A program made the position numbers and the translations under genes. From NCBI GenBank assembly GCA_034414595.1, contig DAOULY010000001.1, positions 62,001 through 126,000 on the forward strand: a stretch of 64,000 bases of DNA, written 5' to 3'. Numbering within the stretch: position 1 is the first letter of the stretch; the number at the start of each line of letters is the position of its first letter. Under the pieces are notes generated by a model. It had not been told where the DNA came from. It made no database searches and worked only from the letters and a program-made list of their open reading frames with translations. Source of the DNA: DAOULY01 sp034414595 (GTDB lineage Bacteria; Chloroflexota; Dehalococcoidia; SZUA-161; JAUWZY01). Positions 56,417 to 64,000 of this stretch are shown here, piece after piece.

Positions 56417-57061
56417 CTATGTCCAGCGTGAAGGGCGTGTCTGTTTGAATGTGAACGTGCTACGTGCCCCGCCTACCTGTCTTATTTCGGCTTGCTCTAT
56501 ATCAAATGTCTGCTCCGTGCTGTGCCTTTTGCCCATTCCCTTATAGTTCATGGTGACCTTGATTTTCATATGGCCGGCACACACATCGGCCTGTGTTTCA
56601 TGCGGTATGTCAGGCAACTCTAACGTCTCCTGCCCGTTAGGAGGTAAGAACGGTAGCTCTGAACAGACTTCTGCCACAATAGTCTCACCCGCCTTCTTCA
56701 GTAGATGTACCTGTAAGTAGATATCTTCAGCCGGAACTGGGCCCGTATTCTGTACTTCGACATAACAAGCATTTAGCTCAAAAGGTATGGTCGCTGTTTC
56801 GCCTGATGGTCCCAGAGATGCAACTTCGTGTATTGTTGCCACTGTGACAAAGGGCCTGATGTGCGCCTCAATTTGAAAAATCGCTACGAAGAGGCTCACA
56901 CCTGCAATTACAGCTGCCACTATGGCAGTAGTCGTAGTCGCAATATAGCGCGCATCCTCGCTACCAACTGCTATGGATACACCAAACACTACTCCGCACA
57001 GTACAGCGAGTGCCACGATAGTCCAAATGAGCACTTTTTCGAGTGACAGTCGAAAGTTCAT
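56417..57061 (-). CDS. Membrane protein of unknown function
   Basis: 214 residues from ATG 57059-57061. A longer frame to 57220 is encoded by the mobile element and rejected. Two TM helices (~12-30 and ~42-62) are followed by a soluble beta-rich domain (~70-200) containing CYVEVQNTGPVPAEDIYLQV, the type of sequence seen in immunoglobulin-like or DUF-type C-terminal domains. No catalytic motif. It stands alone between the defence-like operon and the element. Confidence 0.65.
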   Translation of the reverse strand: MNFRLSLEKVLIWTIVALAVLCGVVFGVSIAVGSEDARYIATTTTAIVAAVIAGVSLFVAIFQIEAHIRPFVTVATIHEVASLGPSGETATIPFELNACYVEVQNTGPVPAEDIYLQVHLLKKAGETIVAEVCSELPFLPPNGQETLELPDIPHETQADVCAGHMKIKVTMNYKGMGKRHSTEQTFDIEQAEIRQVGGARSTFTFKQTRPSRWT

Positions 57062-57069
57062 GGCGGTCC

Positions 57070-57346
57070 TGACATGCCCTAAATAATTATACCACCTGTT
57101 TAGAATGGAGTGCCTAGGATTAGAACTAGGTAGATGACCTCGGGAGCGGGCGGTCGATAAATCCAAAACTTCCCAAAAACAGTCTGCATACGAGAGTCCC
57201 CGGGCGGAGAAAGGCCCCACGCCGGGGGGTAAATCCGGGGAACGGGCGGGCCTACTTATGCTCGAGGTTCCTGATCATATGCTACCCCCCCTTCTCTCAG
57301 CCTAAAGACTCACATTTTACCTGGACTCGTTTTCGGGGGTAGGTCA
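57070..57346 (+). mobile_element. Complete IS/MITE-like element, 277 bp
   Basis: It begins TGACATGCCC and ends GGGGGTAGGTCA, so the termini are imperfect inverted repeats of the form TGACCTGCCCC, like some IS3-type ends. It has no coding capacity. It lies between the promoter side of the membrane-protein gene and the 3' end of the ABC permease at 57350. Related partial copies occur at 49230-49342, 50696-50822 and 60963-61112. No convincing target duplication is seen. Confidence 0.6.
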
Positions 57347-57349
57347 CTC

Positions 57350-58075
57350 CTACGGCACGTCCATACGGCGCAAACGGCGTACTGTCAGCAAGAAGAACAC
57401 GATTGTTACAGCAACCGCGCCCACTATGCCAGCCGGGAACTCTATCACCCTTTGGCCCAGCACGTCAAAGCTTTTCTCATCCATGCCGTGCAGGATAGCC
57501 AGAGTGTAGCCCCGCACGCTGAAGTAACGGACGCCGCCGAGGAATGTGCTTACCAGTCCTTCCCATAGGAAGACGTAGATGAGTCCAAAGCCGAGAGCGC
57601 GGGTGCTGATGAGGCCAGCCCAGGTAAAGATAGCGGCATATGCCACAACACCTGCGAACAGTGCTACCCCGACGGCAACTGCGGCTTGACCACTGCCCTC
57701 GGGCCCCAAGAGAGTCGCGACAGCGCCACTGGCAATCAACAGCGGCCCACCAACAACTATAGATGCCAGCAGCTTCGGCAACACGATCAGCGAGCGGGGT
57801 ACCGGCTTCAGCACGAGGTAGCTCAATGTGTGGTCCTCCAGTTCGCCCCCGAACGCTGCAGTCGCCAGCGTCATCATGACAATGGGCATGATCGCCGCGA
57901 TGAGCACGGCATCGAGCAAAGTATTGATGAAAATGGCTTCATACGATTCGTCTTTGCCCACAGAAGCGGAGATTACGGCGGCCAAGGCCACTGGTAAAAT
58001 TGCCAGCAACAGGATAAGCAGGAGCCGCCGACGCTTGGCCAATTGGTGCAGAGAAAGCTGGAATACAGGTCCCAT
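57350..58075 (-). CDS. ABC-2 type exporter permease
   Basis: 241 residues with six TM helices; TLSYLVLKPVPRSLIVLPKLLA is the ABC-2 coupling segment. Last gene of the four-gene exporter operon, starting right at the ATPase stop. Its stop is 4 bp from the element end. Confidence 0.85.
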   Translation of the reverse strand: MGPVFQLSLHQLAKRRRLLLILLLAILPVALAAVISASVGKDESYEAIFINTLLDAVLIAAIMPIVMMTLATAAFGGELEDHTLSYLVLKPVPRSLIVLPKLLASIVVGGPLLIASGAVATLLGPEGSGQAAVAVGVALFAGVVAYAAIFTWAGLISTRALGFGLIYVFLWEGLVSTFLGGVRYFSVRGYTLAILHGMDEKSFDVLGQRVIEFPAGIVGAVAVTIVFFLLTVRRLRRMDVP

Positions 58076-59041
58076 CTAACGCTCTACTATGTAGCTAAAG
58101 ACGCTCTCTAGTGACTCATCCAGAGGCTCCACGCGGAGCAGGCGTATACCCTGTTCTTGGGCTATGCGCGGGACAGACCGCTGGAGGGCGTACACGTTGC
58201 GGCTCAGGACGGTCAAGGCCCCATCGGCGTCTACAGTAACCGAGTCTACCTCGTCCATCTGGACCAGCGCCGAGGCCATGGAGCGCGGGTTGCCAGCGAC
58301 GATACGAACCCTATAAGGTCGCTCGTCCAGCTTCGCTCGGATGGTGTGGAAGTCGCCAGCTGCGGCCAGCTTACCGCTAACAATCAAAAGGATACGTTCG
58401 GCGAGCGTTTCAACCTCCTCGAGGATATGCGAGGAGATCAGTATCGTCCGCCCCTCGCTGGCGAGGCGGCGCATAAGGTCTTGAAACTCAATGCGCTGGC
58501 GCGGGTCAGTGCCGTTAAGTGGCTCGTCTAGCAACAGCACTTCCGGATCATGGACAAGTGTCGCAGCCATCCGCATTCGCTGCCGCATCCCACGGGAGTA
58601 GGTATCAAGTGGCCGGTTCTGCACATCCGTGAGGCCGATTGTCTCTATCGCCCGGTCCACAGCCTGCTCCAGCGATGTCAGGCCGTGTAGTCGGGCAGAG
58701 AGCTTCACGAACTCACGTCCGGTGTAGAAGCCATAGACCGCCTCGTGCTCTGACATGAAACCAATCCGCCGATGTAGGTGGTAGTTTTCGCGCGGAGATT
58801 CGCCGAGCAGGCTCACCTCTCCCTCTGAAGGCTTCGTCAGGCCAGCAATCATGTGCAGCAAAGTAGTCTTACCGGCACCGTTGGGGCCCAGCAAGCCAGT
58901 TATGCCGGGGTACACCTGTAAAGACACGTCGTTGACAGCCACCACACTGCCAAACCACTTGGAGATGCCACGGACGTCGATGGTGGACTCCATCGTGACT
59001 GACCGGGTAGTGGGGTCCTGCCCGCCGGACGGCATCGTCAT
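58076..59041 (-). CDS. ABC transporter ATPase
   Basis: 321 residues from ATG 59039-59041, overlapping the previous stop by ATGA. The 63 residues readable upstream are a shadow of the permease gene. Walker A GPNGAGKTT, signature YSRGMRQRM, Walker B VLLLDEPLNGTDP. The N-terminal ~18 residues (TMPSGGQDPTTRS) are extra. It pairs with 57350-58075. Confidence 0.9.
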   Translation of the reverse strand: MTMPSGGQDPTTRSVTMESTIDVRGISKWFGSVVAVNDVSLQVYPGITGLLGPNGAGKTTLLHMIAGLTKPSEGEVSLLGESPRENYHLHRRIGFMSEHEAVYGFYTGREFVKLSARLHGLTSLEQAVDRAIETIGLTDVQNRPLDTYSRGMRQRMRMAATLVHDPEVLLLDEPLNGTDPRQRIEFQDLMRRLASEGRTILISSHILEEVETLAERILLIVSGKLAAAGDFHTIRAKLDERPYRVRIVAGNPRSMASALVQMDEVDSVTVDADGALTVLSRNVYALQRSVPRIAQEQGIRLLRVEPLDESLESVFSYIVER

Positions 59042-59979
59042 ATCCCTATCCTCCGGTAGCGCCACCAGAGCACAAAGCCAGGGCCGATGGTGAGGAGCGT
59101 GTACCAGGCGATGGGAACGCCGGTGGGCAACTCCCTCACAAGCTTGGCTAAGTGTGAGTCGTTCTCCGTGGCGAAGATCAGATCGTTCACGTGGATAGGT
59201 ACAGATCCGATGTTGATGAGGGCGAACCACTTTGCTGCGCCTCCCGTCACAGGTTCGCTCTGCACTACAGCACCTCCGCCAGACTCGGGTGATTCTGTAC
59301 GGTCCTCTTCAGATGCGGTCAGAACGCCGGAGACAGCAGCAGAGATAAGGAAAAGCCCGATGACGAAGGCAGTAGCGTACGCACGGCGGGTCGTGAAGGC
59401 TGATACGGCCATTGGGAGAGTGGTGGTGAACAACGCCACAACCAAGCCAGCGCCGAGGAAGCGTGGGATGTCTATCCAGTGGTCACGGAGATAGTCCATA
59501 GGCTCGGCCGCGGCAAGCGTCAATCCTATGAACAGGATAACCTGCCCCACGTAAACGATGGCAAGAGTAATCGAAAGAAACGCCAGCCAGCGCCCAGCGA
59601 CATAGTCCGTAAGTGTTAACGGTCGCACCAGATACAGATTGATAACACCGTCGCGCCGGTCCGGGCAAAGGAGCTCAGGCGCAATAATAGCAGCGAAGAT
59701 GAAGAGAATGATCGAAACGATCTGGTAGTAGTCAGAGTGACCCGGTACATCGCCTCCGGGACCCACTTGGGAGGCGACGAGGGTCATGATCAATGCTGTA
59801 ATCATGACGGAGCCGAAGAGCAGGGCAGGGAGAATCTTGGCACGAGAGCCGCGGCCCAGGCCAAGGGCAGTGCGCACACCGTTCATCCACAGGGCTTTAC
59901 GAGCGCGCATGCGCCCCTCGCGCGGCCCTTCATAGTGCTGGTAGCCAAGGTCGAATACCTCGCCATGTGGCTCAGTCAT
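59038..59979 (-). CDS. ABC-2 type exporter permease
   Basis: 313 residues from ATG 59977-59979, overlapping the ATPase stop. Six TM helices and a cytoplasmic N-terminus FDLGYQHYEGPREGRMRARKAL. The segment CPDRRDGVINLYLVRPLTLTDYVAGRW is the ABC-2 coupling region. A large extracytoplasmic loop (~240-280) is Gly/Glu-rich. Confidence 0.87.
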   Translation of the reverse strand: MTEPHGEVFDLGYQHYEGPREGRMRARKALWMNGVRTALGLGRGSRAKILPALLFGSVMITALIMTLVASQVGPGGDVPGHSDYYQIVSIILFIFAAIIAPELLCPDRRDGVINLYLVRPLTLTDYVAGRWLAFLSITLAIVYVGQVILFIGLTLAAAEPMDYLRDHWIDIPRFLGAGLVVALFTTTLPMAVSAFTTRRAYATAFVIGLFLISAAVSGVLTASEEDRTESPESGGGAVVQSEPVTGGAAKWFALINIGSVPIHVNDLIFATENDSHLAKLVRELPTGVPIAWYTLLTIGPGFVLWWRYRRIGI

Positions 59980-60878
59980 GCAGGGGTACTCCGGAAGATA
60001 TCGGTCAGCCTGTGACGGCGGGGCGCCAGCCGACACAGGCGGGCGCCGACTTCCACGACGGCATCGCGAATGGCATCATACTGCTCTTCGCTCTCTTGCT
60101 TGACGACCACCGAAGGTCCCTCGACCGTCGCTTGGATACCCCGCTTCGACAGCGCCACCACCAGCTCATCACGCTTGTCATCAACATCGATGAAGAGAAT
60201 TTGCGTCTCTTGGGTAAATTGGGATACCGCTCCCTCCTCTGTAACATGGCCTCCATCGAGGACAATGATGCGGTCGCAGATACGCTCCACATCACCCATT
60301 AGGTGTGAAGAAAGGAGGATGCTTATGCCGAACTCTCGGCCGGTACGCTGGATCATGTCTAGCATCTCTTCACGGCCACCTGGATCGAGGCCCGCAGTAG
60401 GCTCATCCAACAGCACGAGGACGGGGTCGTGGACGAGTGCCTGGGCCAGCTTGACCCGCTGCTTCATACCGGTAGAGTACTCGCGAATGGCGCGGTAGCG
60501 CTCCTCATCCAGGCCCACATGCCGCAACATGTCAGCAGCTCGGGTTCGGGCGAAAGCTGGCGGCAGACCGCTCACCTGTGCCATGTGCGTCAAGAACTCA
60601 GAGGGGGTAACAGCACCTGGCAGGCAGTCGTGCTCCGGCATGTAACCGAGACACGCCCGTACTTCGACCGACTCGTAGGGCTTTCGGCCCATCACTTCGG
60701 CGGAGCCGGCTGTCGGCTTCAAGAGTCCCAAGAACAGCTTGATAGCCGTGCTCTTGCCGGCGCCGTTAGGCCCGAGCAGGCCAGTTATTCCTTCGTGGAC
60801 TTGAAAATCAACGAGCTCAAGGGCAATGGTGGCACCGTAGTGTTTCGTCAGTCCCTTCGCTTCCAGCAGCGGTGGCAT
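59976..60878 (-). CDS. ABC transporter ATPase, first gene of the exporter operon
   Basis: 300 residues. Walker A GPNGAGKST (~38-46), signature YSTGMKQRV, Walker B VLVLLDEPTAGLDP, switch LSSHLMG. All four genes (60878 to 57350) abut or overlap by up to 4 bases, so they are translated together and probably form a heterodimeric exporter. Substrate unknown. Confidence 0.9.
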   Translation of the reverse strand: MPPLLEAKGLTKHYGATIALELVDFQVHEGITGLLGPNGAGKSTAIKLFLGLLKPTAGSAEVMGRKPYESVEVRACLGYMPEHDCLPGAVTPSEFLTHMAQVSGLPPAFARTRAADMLRHVGLDEERYRAIREYSTGMKQRVKLAQALVHDPVLVLLDEPTAGLDPGGREEMLDMIQRTGREFGISILLSSHLMGDVERICDRIIVLDGGHVTEEGAVSQFTQETQILFIDVDDKRDELVVALSKRGIQATVEGPSVVVKQESEEQYDAIRDAVVEVGARLCRLAPRRHRLTDIFRSTPA

Positions 60879-60962
60879 GTGATAAGTATATAGTATCGCG
60901 GCCTGCCAGGTAAAGTGTGGCTGAGACGTACGTGTAACCTACATGAAGGCAAACACAGCCCT

Positions 60963-61112
60963 TGACCTGCTCCAAATAATTGTACCGCTTCTTGAGGTAT
61001 AGTTGCGGGTGTGATCACAGGCAGTATTGCCTCAGGAGAGGGCGGTCGATAATTCCGAAACTTCTGAACTACAGTCCGCAAGGAAACGCCCCCGGGCGGA
61101 GATGGTCCGCCC
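60963..61112 (+). mobile_element. Left-part copy of the IS/MITE-like element
   Basis: It begins TGACCTGCTCC and shares TATTGCCTCAGGAGAGGGC, CGATAATTCCGAAACTTC and CCCCCGGGCGGAGA with the other copies. It lies in the divergent region between the exporter operon and the regulator at 61198, and the regulator promoter lies just after it. Confidence 0.55.
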
Positions 61113-61129
61113 ACCAAGAAAGCAAAGCC

Positions 61130-61157
61130 TTGCACTTTGTAGTGGGCGTGCTACAAT
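61130..61157 (+). promoter_or_regulatory. Promoter of the OmpR-family regulator
   Basis: TTGCAC (61130-61135) and TACAAT (61152-61157), spacer 16 bp, 40 bp before the start codon. Confidence 0.55.
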
Positions 61158-61197
61158 ATGGTCTAACGATATATATAAGGATACGTCTGATCCAGAG

Positions 61198-61893
61198 ATG
61201 AAGATTCTACTAGTTGAGGACAGGCCTGAGATCATAGAATCTGTAACCCTAACCCTGGAGTTGAGGTGGCCCGAGGCTAACTTGATCTCCACCTCTCAAG
61301 GGGCGCATGGGGTGGAGTTAGCCAGAGAAGAACTCCCAGAAGTCGTCATCCTCGACATCGGATTGCCGGACATGGACGGTCTTCAGGTATTGCGTCAAAT
61401 TCGCGGCTTCTCCAATGTGCCAGTGATCATGCTCACTGTAAAGGGAGACGAGATTGATAAGATCAAGGCGCTGGAGCTGGGGGCTGACGATTATGTTGTC
61501 AAACCCTTCTCAGCCGGCGAGTTTTTGGCTCGGGTGAAAGCCGCGCTCCGCCGTAGCCAGACGCCTGAAACAAAGGGCAAGATTGCAGACAGGCCTTTCA
61601 TCAGGGGGAATCTGAGGATTGACTTTGCCAGCCACGAGGTAAGTGTTGGCGAAAAGCTCATAGAGCTAAATCGTACCGAGTATGACCTGCTTTGTGAATT
61701 GGTGAGGAATGAGGGAACGGTGGTCTCCAGCCAGGCGCTCCTGGATCAGGTATGGGGGCCAGAGCACAAGACTGACACTGAATATCTCAAGGTATGTATC
61801 AAGAACCTCAATGAGAAGCTGGGGAAGGAGCCCGGCAATCCGACGACTATCATCGATGAAGGTGGAAAGGGCTACAAGTTCCTCAGCCGGTGA
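61198..61893 (+). CDS. OmpR/PhoB-family response regulator (orphan)
   Basis: 231 residues from ATG 61198; an upstream extension to 61027 is encoded by the mobile-element copy and rejected. The receiver has Glu7-Asp8, phosphoacceptor Asp53 in VILDIGLP, Thr in MLTVKG and Lys in VVKPFS. The winged helix (~135-230) has LNRTEYDLLCELVRNEG, LLDQVWGPE and GGKGYKFLSR. No histidine kinase is adjacent. Phosphorylation-competent by sequence. Confidence 0.9.
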   Translation: MKILLVEDRPEIIESVTLTLELRWPEANLISTSQGAHGVELAREELPEVVILDIGLPDMDGLQVLRQIRGFSNVPVIMLTVKGDEIDKIKALELGADDYVVKPFSAGEFLARVKAALRRSQTPETKGKIADRPFIRGNLRIDFASHEVSVGEKLIELNRTEYDLLCELVRNEGTVVSSQALLDQVWGPEHKTDTEYLKVCIKNLNEKLGKEPGNPTTIIDEGGKGYKFLSR

Positions 61894-62145
61894 AGCTCTC
61901 AGAGCCTATTATGACAAAGGCAATTGCTTTGGTCTGAGGCGACGGACACCTGTCAGTAACAAATTTGCTCTGACGCAGCAGGTGGTCTTGACAAGGGCTT
62001 TGCAGAAGCCTAACATTTTTAAAGAGGGTACCAGTCCCGAGATGATTGAAGCGTTATCTCAGACGATGTTGGTCATCACACACCATTCTTATTCTTCCGC
62101 TAATTCGGCTATGTCGCAGGGGATACCATTACGCAAGGTTGAGAA

Positions 62146-63387
62146 ATGAACAGCGGACGTATCGTTGGTGCCATCGATGTTGGAACCTCGAAGGTTTGTG
62201 CCATTATAGCAGACATGAACGAAGAGGCTATTTCCCGGGTCTTAGGCGTAAGTGTAGTTCCATCCCACGGTATACAAAAGGCCATTGTATCAAATATGAA
62301 AGAGGCCACAGAGGCAATCCGGGAAGCGATAGCACAAGTGGAACGCGCAAGTGGACAAGGAGTGAAGTCAGCCTACGTAGGTATAAGTGGGCAGCACATT
62401 AAGTCGTGGAACACTCAGGCAACGGTAAGCATCTCTCGGCGTGACCACTTAGTCACCAGCAAAGCCACTAAGAAGGCGTTTGAATTATCAAGAAAAGTCG
62501 ATCTCCCCGAGGATCGAAGAATACTCCACGCCATTCCAAGACATTACATTCTGGATGGACAACCCGGGATCACAAACCCCGAGGGCATGTACGGTATGAA
62601 GCTGGATGTGGAAACCCATATTATTACCGCTGGCCTCACTTTCGCACTGAACCTGGTGAAATGCGTCCAAGATGCTGGTGTTAGCGTAATGGACCTTGTC
62701 TCAGAGTCTGTGGCTGATTGCGAGGCAATATTGGAGACGGATGAAAAGAAAGCTGGAGTGCTTCTGGCTGATATCGGGTGTGGAACCACAGACATTACAG
62801 CATTCAAGGATGGTGATATCAGGCACACTTCTGCCTTGCCAGTAGCAGGGTGGCAAATGACCCAAGACCTATCAATAGGGCTCGGCATTCCTTTCGCCGT
62901 GGCAGAAGAATTGAAGAAAAGCAAGGGAACGGTATTGCCTGGCAGAGGAGATGGAGCTATTCCTCTGGGGGAAAGGCGTAGTATTGATCCCAAAGAGATG
63001 CGGCAAGTCCTGGAAGCAAGGGTGGAGGAGATCTTCAAGCTGGTCCTTGCTGACCTTTCGAAATCGCAGCTACAAGAGGAGGAGATATCCAGTATGGTGC
63101 TTTGCGGAGGCGGTGCAAATTTGGTTGGCATAGACAACTTGGCTCAAGAGGTAACAGGTTTTCCTGTGCGCATAGCGCGCCCGAGGGGTATCTCCAAAAT
63201 TGATACAAGCCTTGACGACCCAGCCTATGCAACCGGGGTCGGATTGTTGCTCTGGGGAGTAAAGCAAGGAGAGGAAGAAGTCCCTACTTTAGAAAAGTTG
63301 ATGAAGCGGTTTCTTTCCGGACTATCAAGGCTTTGGCTTGCCCGCCCCACAATCGGAGCGAGATCCCGCAGGATCCTACGCTTTTGA
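62146..63387 (+). CDS. ftsA: Cell division protein FtsA
   Basis: 413 residues of the actin/ASKHA fold: phosphate 1 GAIDVGTSKVCAII, phosphate 2 LADIGCGTTDITAF, adenosine VLCGGGANLVGI, with the FtsA-specific 1C subdomain (~85-165: SWNTQATVSISRRDHLV...). The C-terminal ~30 residues (LEKLMKRFLSGLSRLWLARP) form an amphipathic membrane-targeting helix, which tethers FtsZ to the membrane. ftsZ would be expected nearby but is not in the window directly after it. Only a rubrerythrin-like gene follows. Confidence 0.85.
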   Translation: MNSGRIVGAIDVGTSKVCAIIADMNEEAISRVLGVSVVPSHGIQKAIVSNMKEATEAIREAIAQVERASGQGVKSAYVGISGQHIKSWNTQATVSISRRDHLVTSKATKKAFELSRKVDLPEDRRILHAIPRHYILDGQPGITNPEGMYGMKLDVETHIITAGLTFALNLVKCVQDAGVSVMDLVSESVADCEAILETDEKKAGVLLADIGCGTTDITAFKDGDIRHTSALPVAGWQMTQDLSIGLGIPFAVAEELKKSKGTVLPGRGDGAIPLGERRSIDPKEMRQVLEARVEEIFKLVLADLSKSQLQEEEISSMVLCGGGANLVGIDNLAQEVTGFPVRIARPRGISKIDTSLDDPAYATGVGLLLWGVKQGEEEVPTLEKLMKRFLSGLSRLWLARPTIGARSRRILRF

Positions 63388-63522
63388 TCACAGCTCAGTC
63401 TCATTCAGCATCAGCACGAATGGGACAAGCTAACGAACAGTCCTGAACATCGCTCTCCTACCCAAATAGCGAAGAGAATTGACTTTGGCTATTTCGGGTT
63501 AGATGTGAGCAGGAGGTATGCC

Positions 63523-64000
63523 ATGAACCAAAGCGACAAAGACCTGTCTTCAGCCGAGCGGGCGCTTGTCGATGCCATACGCGTCGAGCAGCAAGGACGC
63601 CAGTTCTACCTCAAAGTTGCGGAGAGAACAGCGGATGAAAAGGGCCAGGCAATGTTCCGTTCCCTGGCCTCGGACGAGTTAGAGCACCTCGATATCCTGG
63701 TCAAGGAGTATCAGGCACTGACCAAGAACGAGCCCTGGCTCACCGTGGAGCAGGCTAAGGGAACCGAGCCCATGTTCTCTCTTTTCCCGGAGGAGGTAGA
63801 GGAATTGGCCATCCCCGAGGACGATGTTGGCGCCCTCAAGTTTGCCATGGATTTTGAACAGAAAGGCTATGACATGTACCAAAAGGGCGCGAAGGAGGCC
63901 ACTGATGCCACAGCCAGAACCGTTTTCCAGTATCTGGCCAAGGAGGAAAACAGGCACTTCGTCCTGCTGCAGCGCACGCATGACTATCTGGCGACCAGCG
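63523..64000 (+). CDS. Rubrerythrin-like diiron protein, truncated by the window edge
   Basis: The frame starts at ATG 63523 (AGGAGG 6 bases before) and is still open at 64000 (159 residues). Two E-x6-Y helices with E-x2-H pairs are visible: RVEQQGRQFYLKVAERT with SDELEHLDIL, and DFEQKGYDMYQKGA with KEENRHFVLLQ. These supply the ferritin-like diiron ligands. A C-terminal rubredoxin domain, if any, lies beyond the edge. Such proteins protect anaerobes from peroxide or carry iron. Confidence 0.85.
   Translation, partial: MNQSDKDLSSAERALVDAIRVEQQGRQFYLKVAERTADEKGQAMFRSLASDELEHLDILVKEYQALTKNEPWLTVEQAKGTEPMFSLFPEEVEELAIPEDDVGALKFAMDFEQKGYDMYQKGAKEATDATARTVFQYLAKEENRHFVLLQRTHDYLATS

Noticed and set aside
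57062..57220. N-terminal extension of the membrane protein
   Set aside because: It is read from the mobile element. The ATG at 57061 directly precedes the first TM helix.
59042..59230. 63-residue extension of the second exporter ATPase
   Set aside because: It is an out-of-frame shadow of the permease gene. The ATGA overlap at 59041 is the natural start.
61027..61197. 57-codon extension of the OmpR-family regulator
   Set aside because: Encoded by the element copy at 60963-61112 and overlaps the promoter. Receiver domains begin at the MKILLVED start.
61709..62149. 146-codon plus-strand frame between the OmpR-family regulator and ftsA
   Set aside because: Its first third is an out-of-frame reading of the regulator gene and no start with a ribosome site occurs in the remainder.

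Overview
The window looks like a chromosomal segment of an anaerobic bacterium, most likely a Chloroflexota (Dehalococcoidia-like) member. The reasons are a molybdenum/tungsten-type aldehyde:ferredoxin oxidoreductase with its own ferredoxin, a radical 2-hydroxyacyl-CoA dehydratase/benzoyl-CoA-reductase-type enzyme with activator, a B12-dependent acyl-CoA mutase, a rubrerythrin-like protein, and a 23S rRNA gene with no 16S or 5S beside it. No marker here fixes the phylum, so the placement is an inference.

Layout. 1-13.9 kb is an accessory, defence-like region. It holds a truncated DNA methyltransferase with a small HTH protein and a restriction-fold protein, a DUF499-like gene remnant, a two-gene operon (HExxH protein with three ferredoxin-like repeats, then an HD hydrolase) with a divergent Xre regulator, and a HEPN-like protein divergent from a 1141-residue unknown. 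14-22.5 kb has a frameshifted methyltransferase and a complete phosphate-starvation locus: phoB, phoR, an 11-bp-phased Pho-box array, an arsenate-reductase-like gene broken by one amber codon, pstS, pstC, pstA, pstB and phoU. 22.7-23.4 kb is a VapBC-type toxin-antitoxin pair.

24-35.7 kb is anaerobic carbon metabolism: a divergent acyl-CoA mutase with its B12 subunit, ferredoxin plus aldehyde oxidoreductase, DUF3795, DUF166, a histone-deacetylase-family amidohydrolase, and an operon of two dehydratase subunits, activator and CooC-like ATPase. 36.9-41 kb holds what I consider the most interesting locus. It has a 72-residue peptide with Trp third from its C-terminus, a polyprenyl-synthase-like protein, and a ComP-like histidine kinase (PDZ, multi-spanning membrane domain, GAF, PAS, HisKA_3), in one operon behind a strong promoter. 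This is the layout of a ComQXP prenylated-peptide signalling system.

41-45.4 kb has a methyltransferase, a VOC-fold protein, an ABC exporter and an atypical NarL-type regulator lacking the phosphoacceptor Asp. 45.5-49.2 kb has a promoter, the 23S rRNA, a GYD-domain gene and initiator tRNA-Met. 49.3-50.6 kb is a second copy of the dehydratase subunit lying between two fragments of an insertion-sequence-like element. 50.8-56.2 kb is a second defence-like operon behind a consensus promoter: DNA methyltransferase, phosphoribosyltransferase-like protein, ORC/CDC6-like ATPase and an unknown alpha/beta protein. 57-61 kb is a four-gene, end-overlapping ABC exporter operon flanked by two more copies of the element. 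The right end has an OmpR-family regulator, ftsA and a rubrerythrin-like gene cut by the window edge.

The metabolic block appears to process CoA thioesters (dehydration, B12 carbon-skeleton rearrangement, epimerisation, ferredoxin-coupled aldehyde oxidation). Two dispersed repeat families and several broken genes show the region has been rearranged repeatedly.
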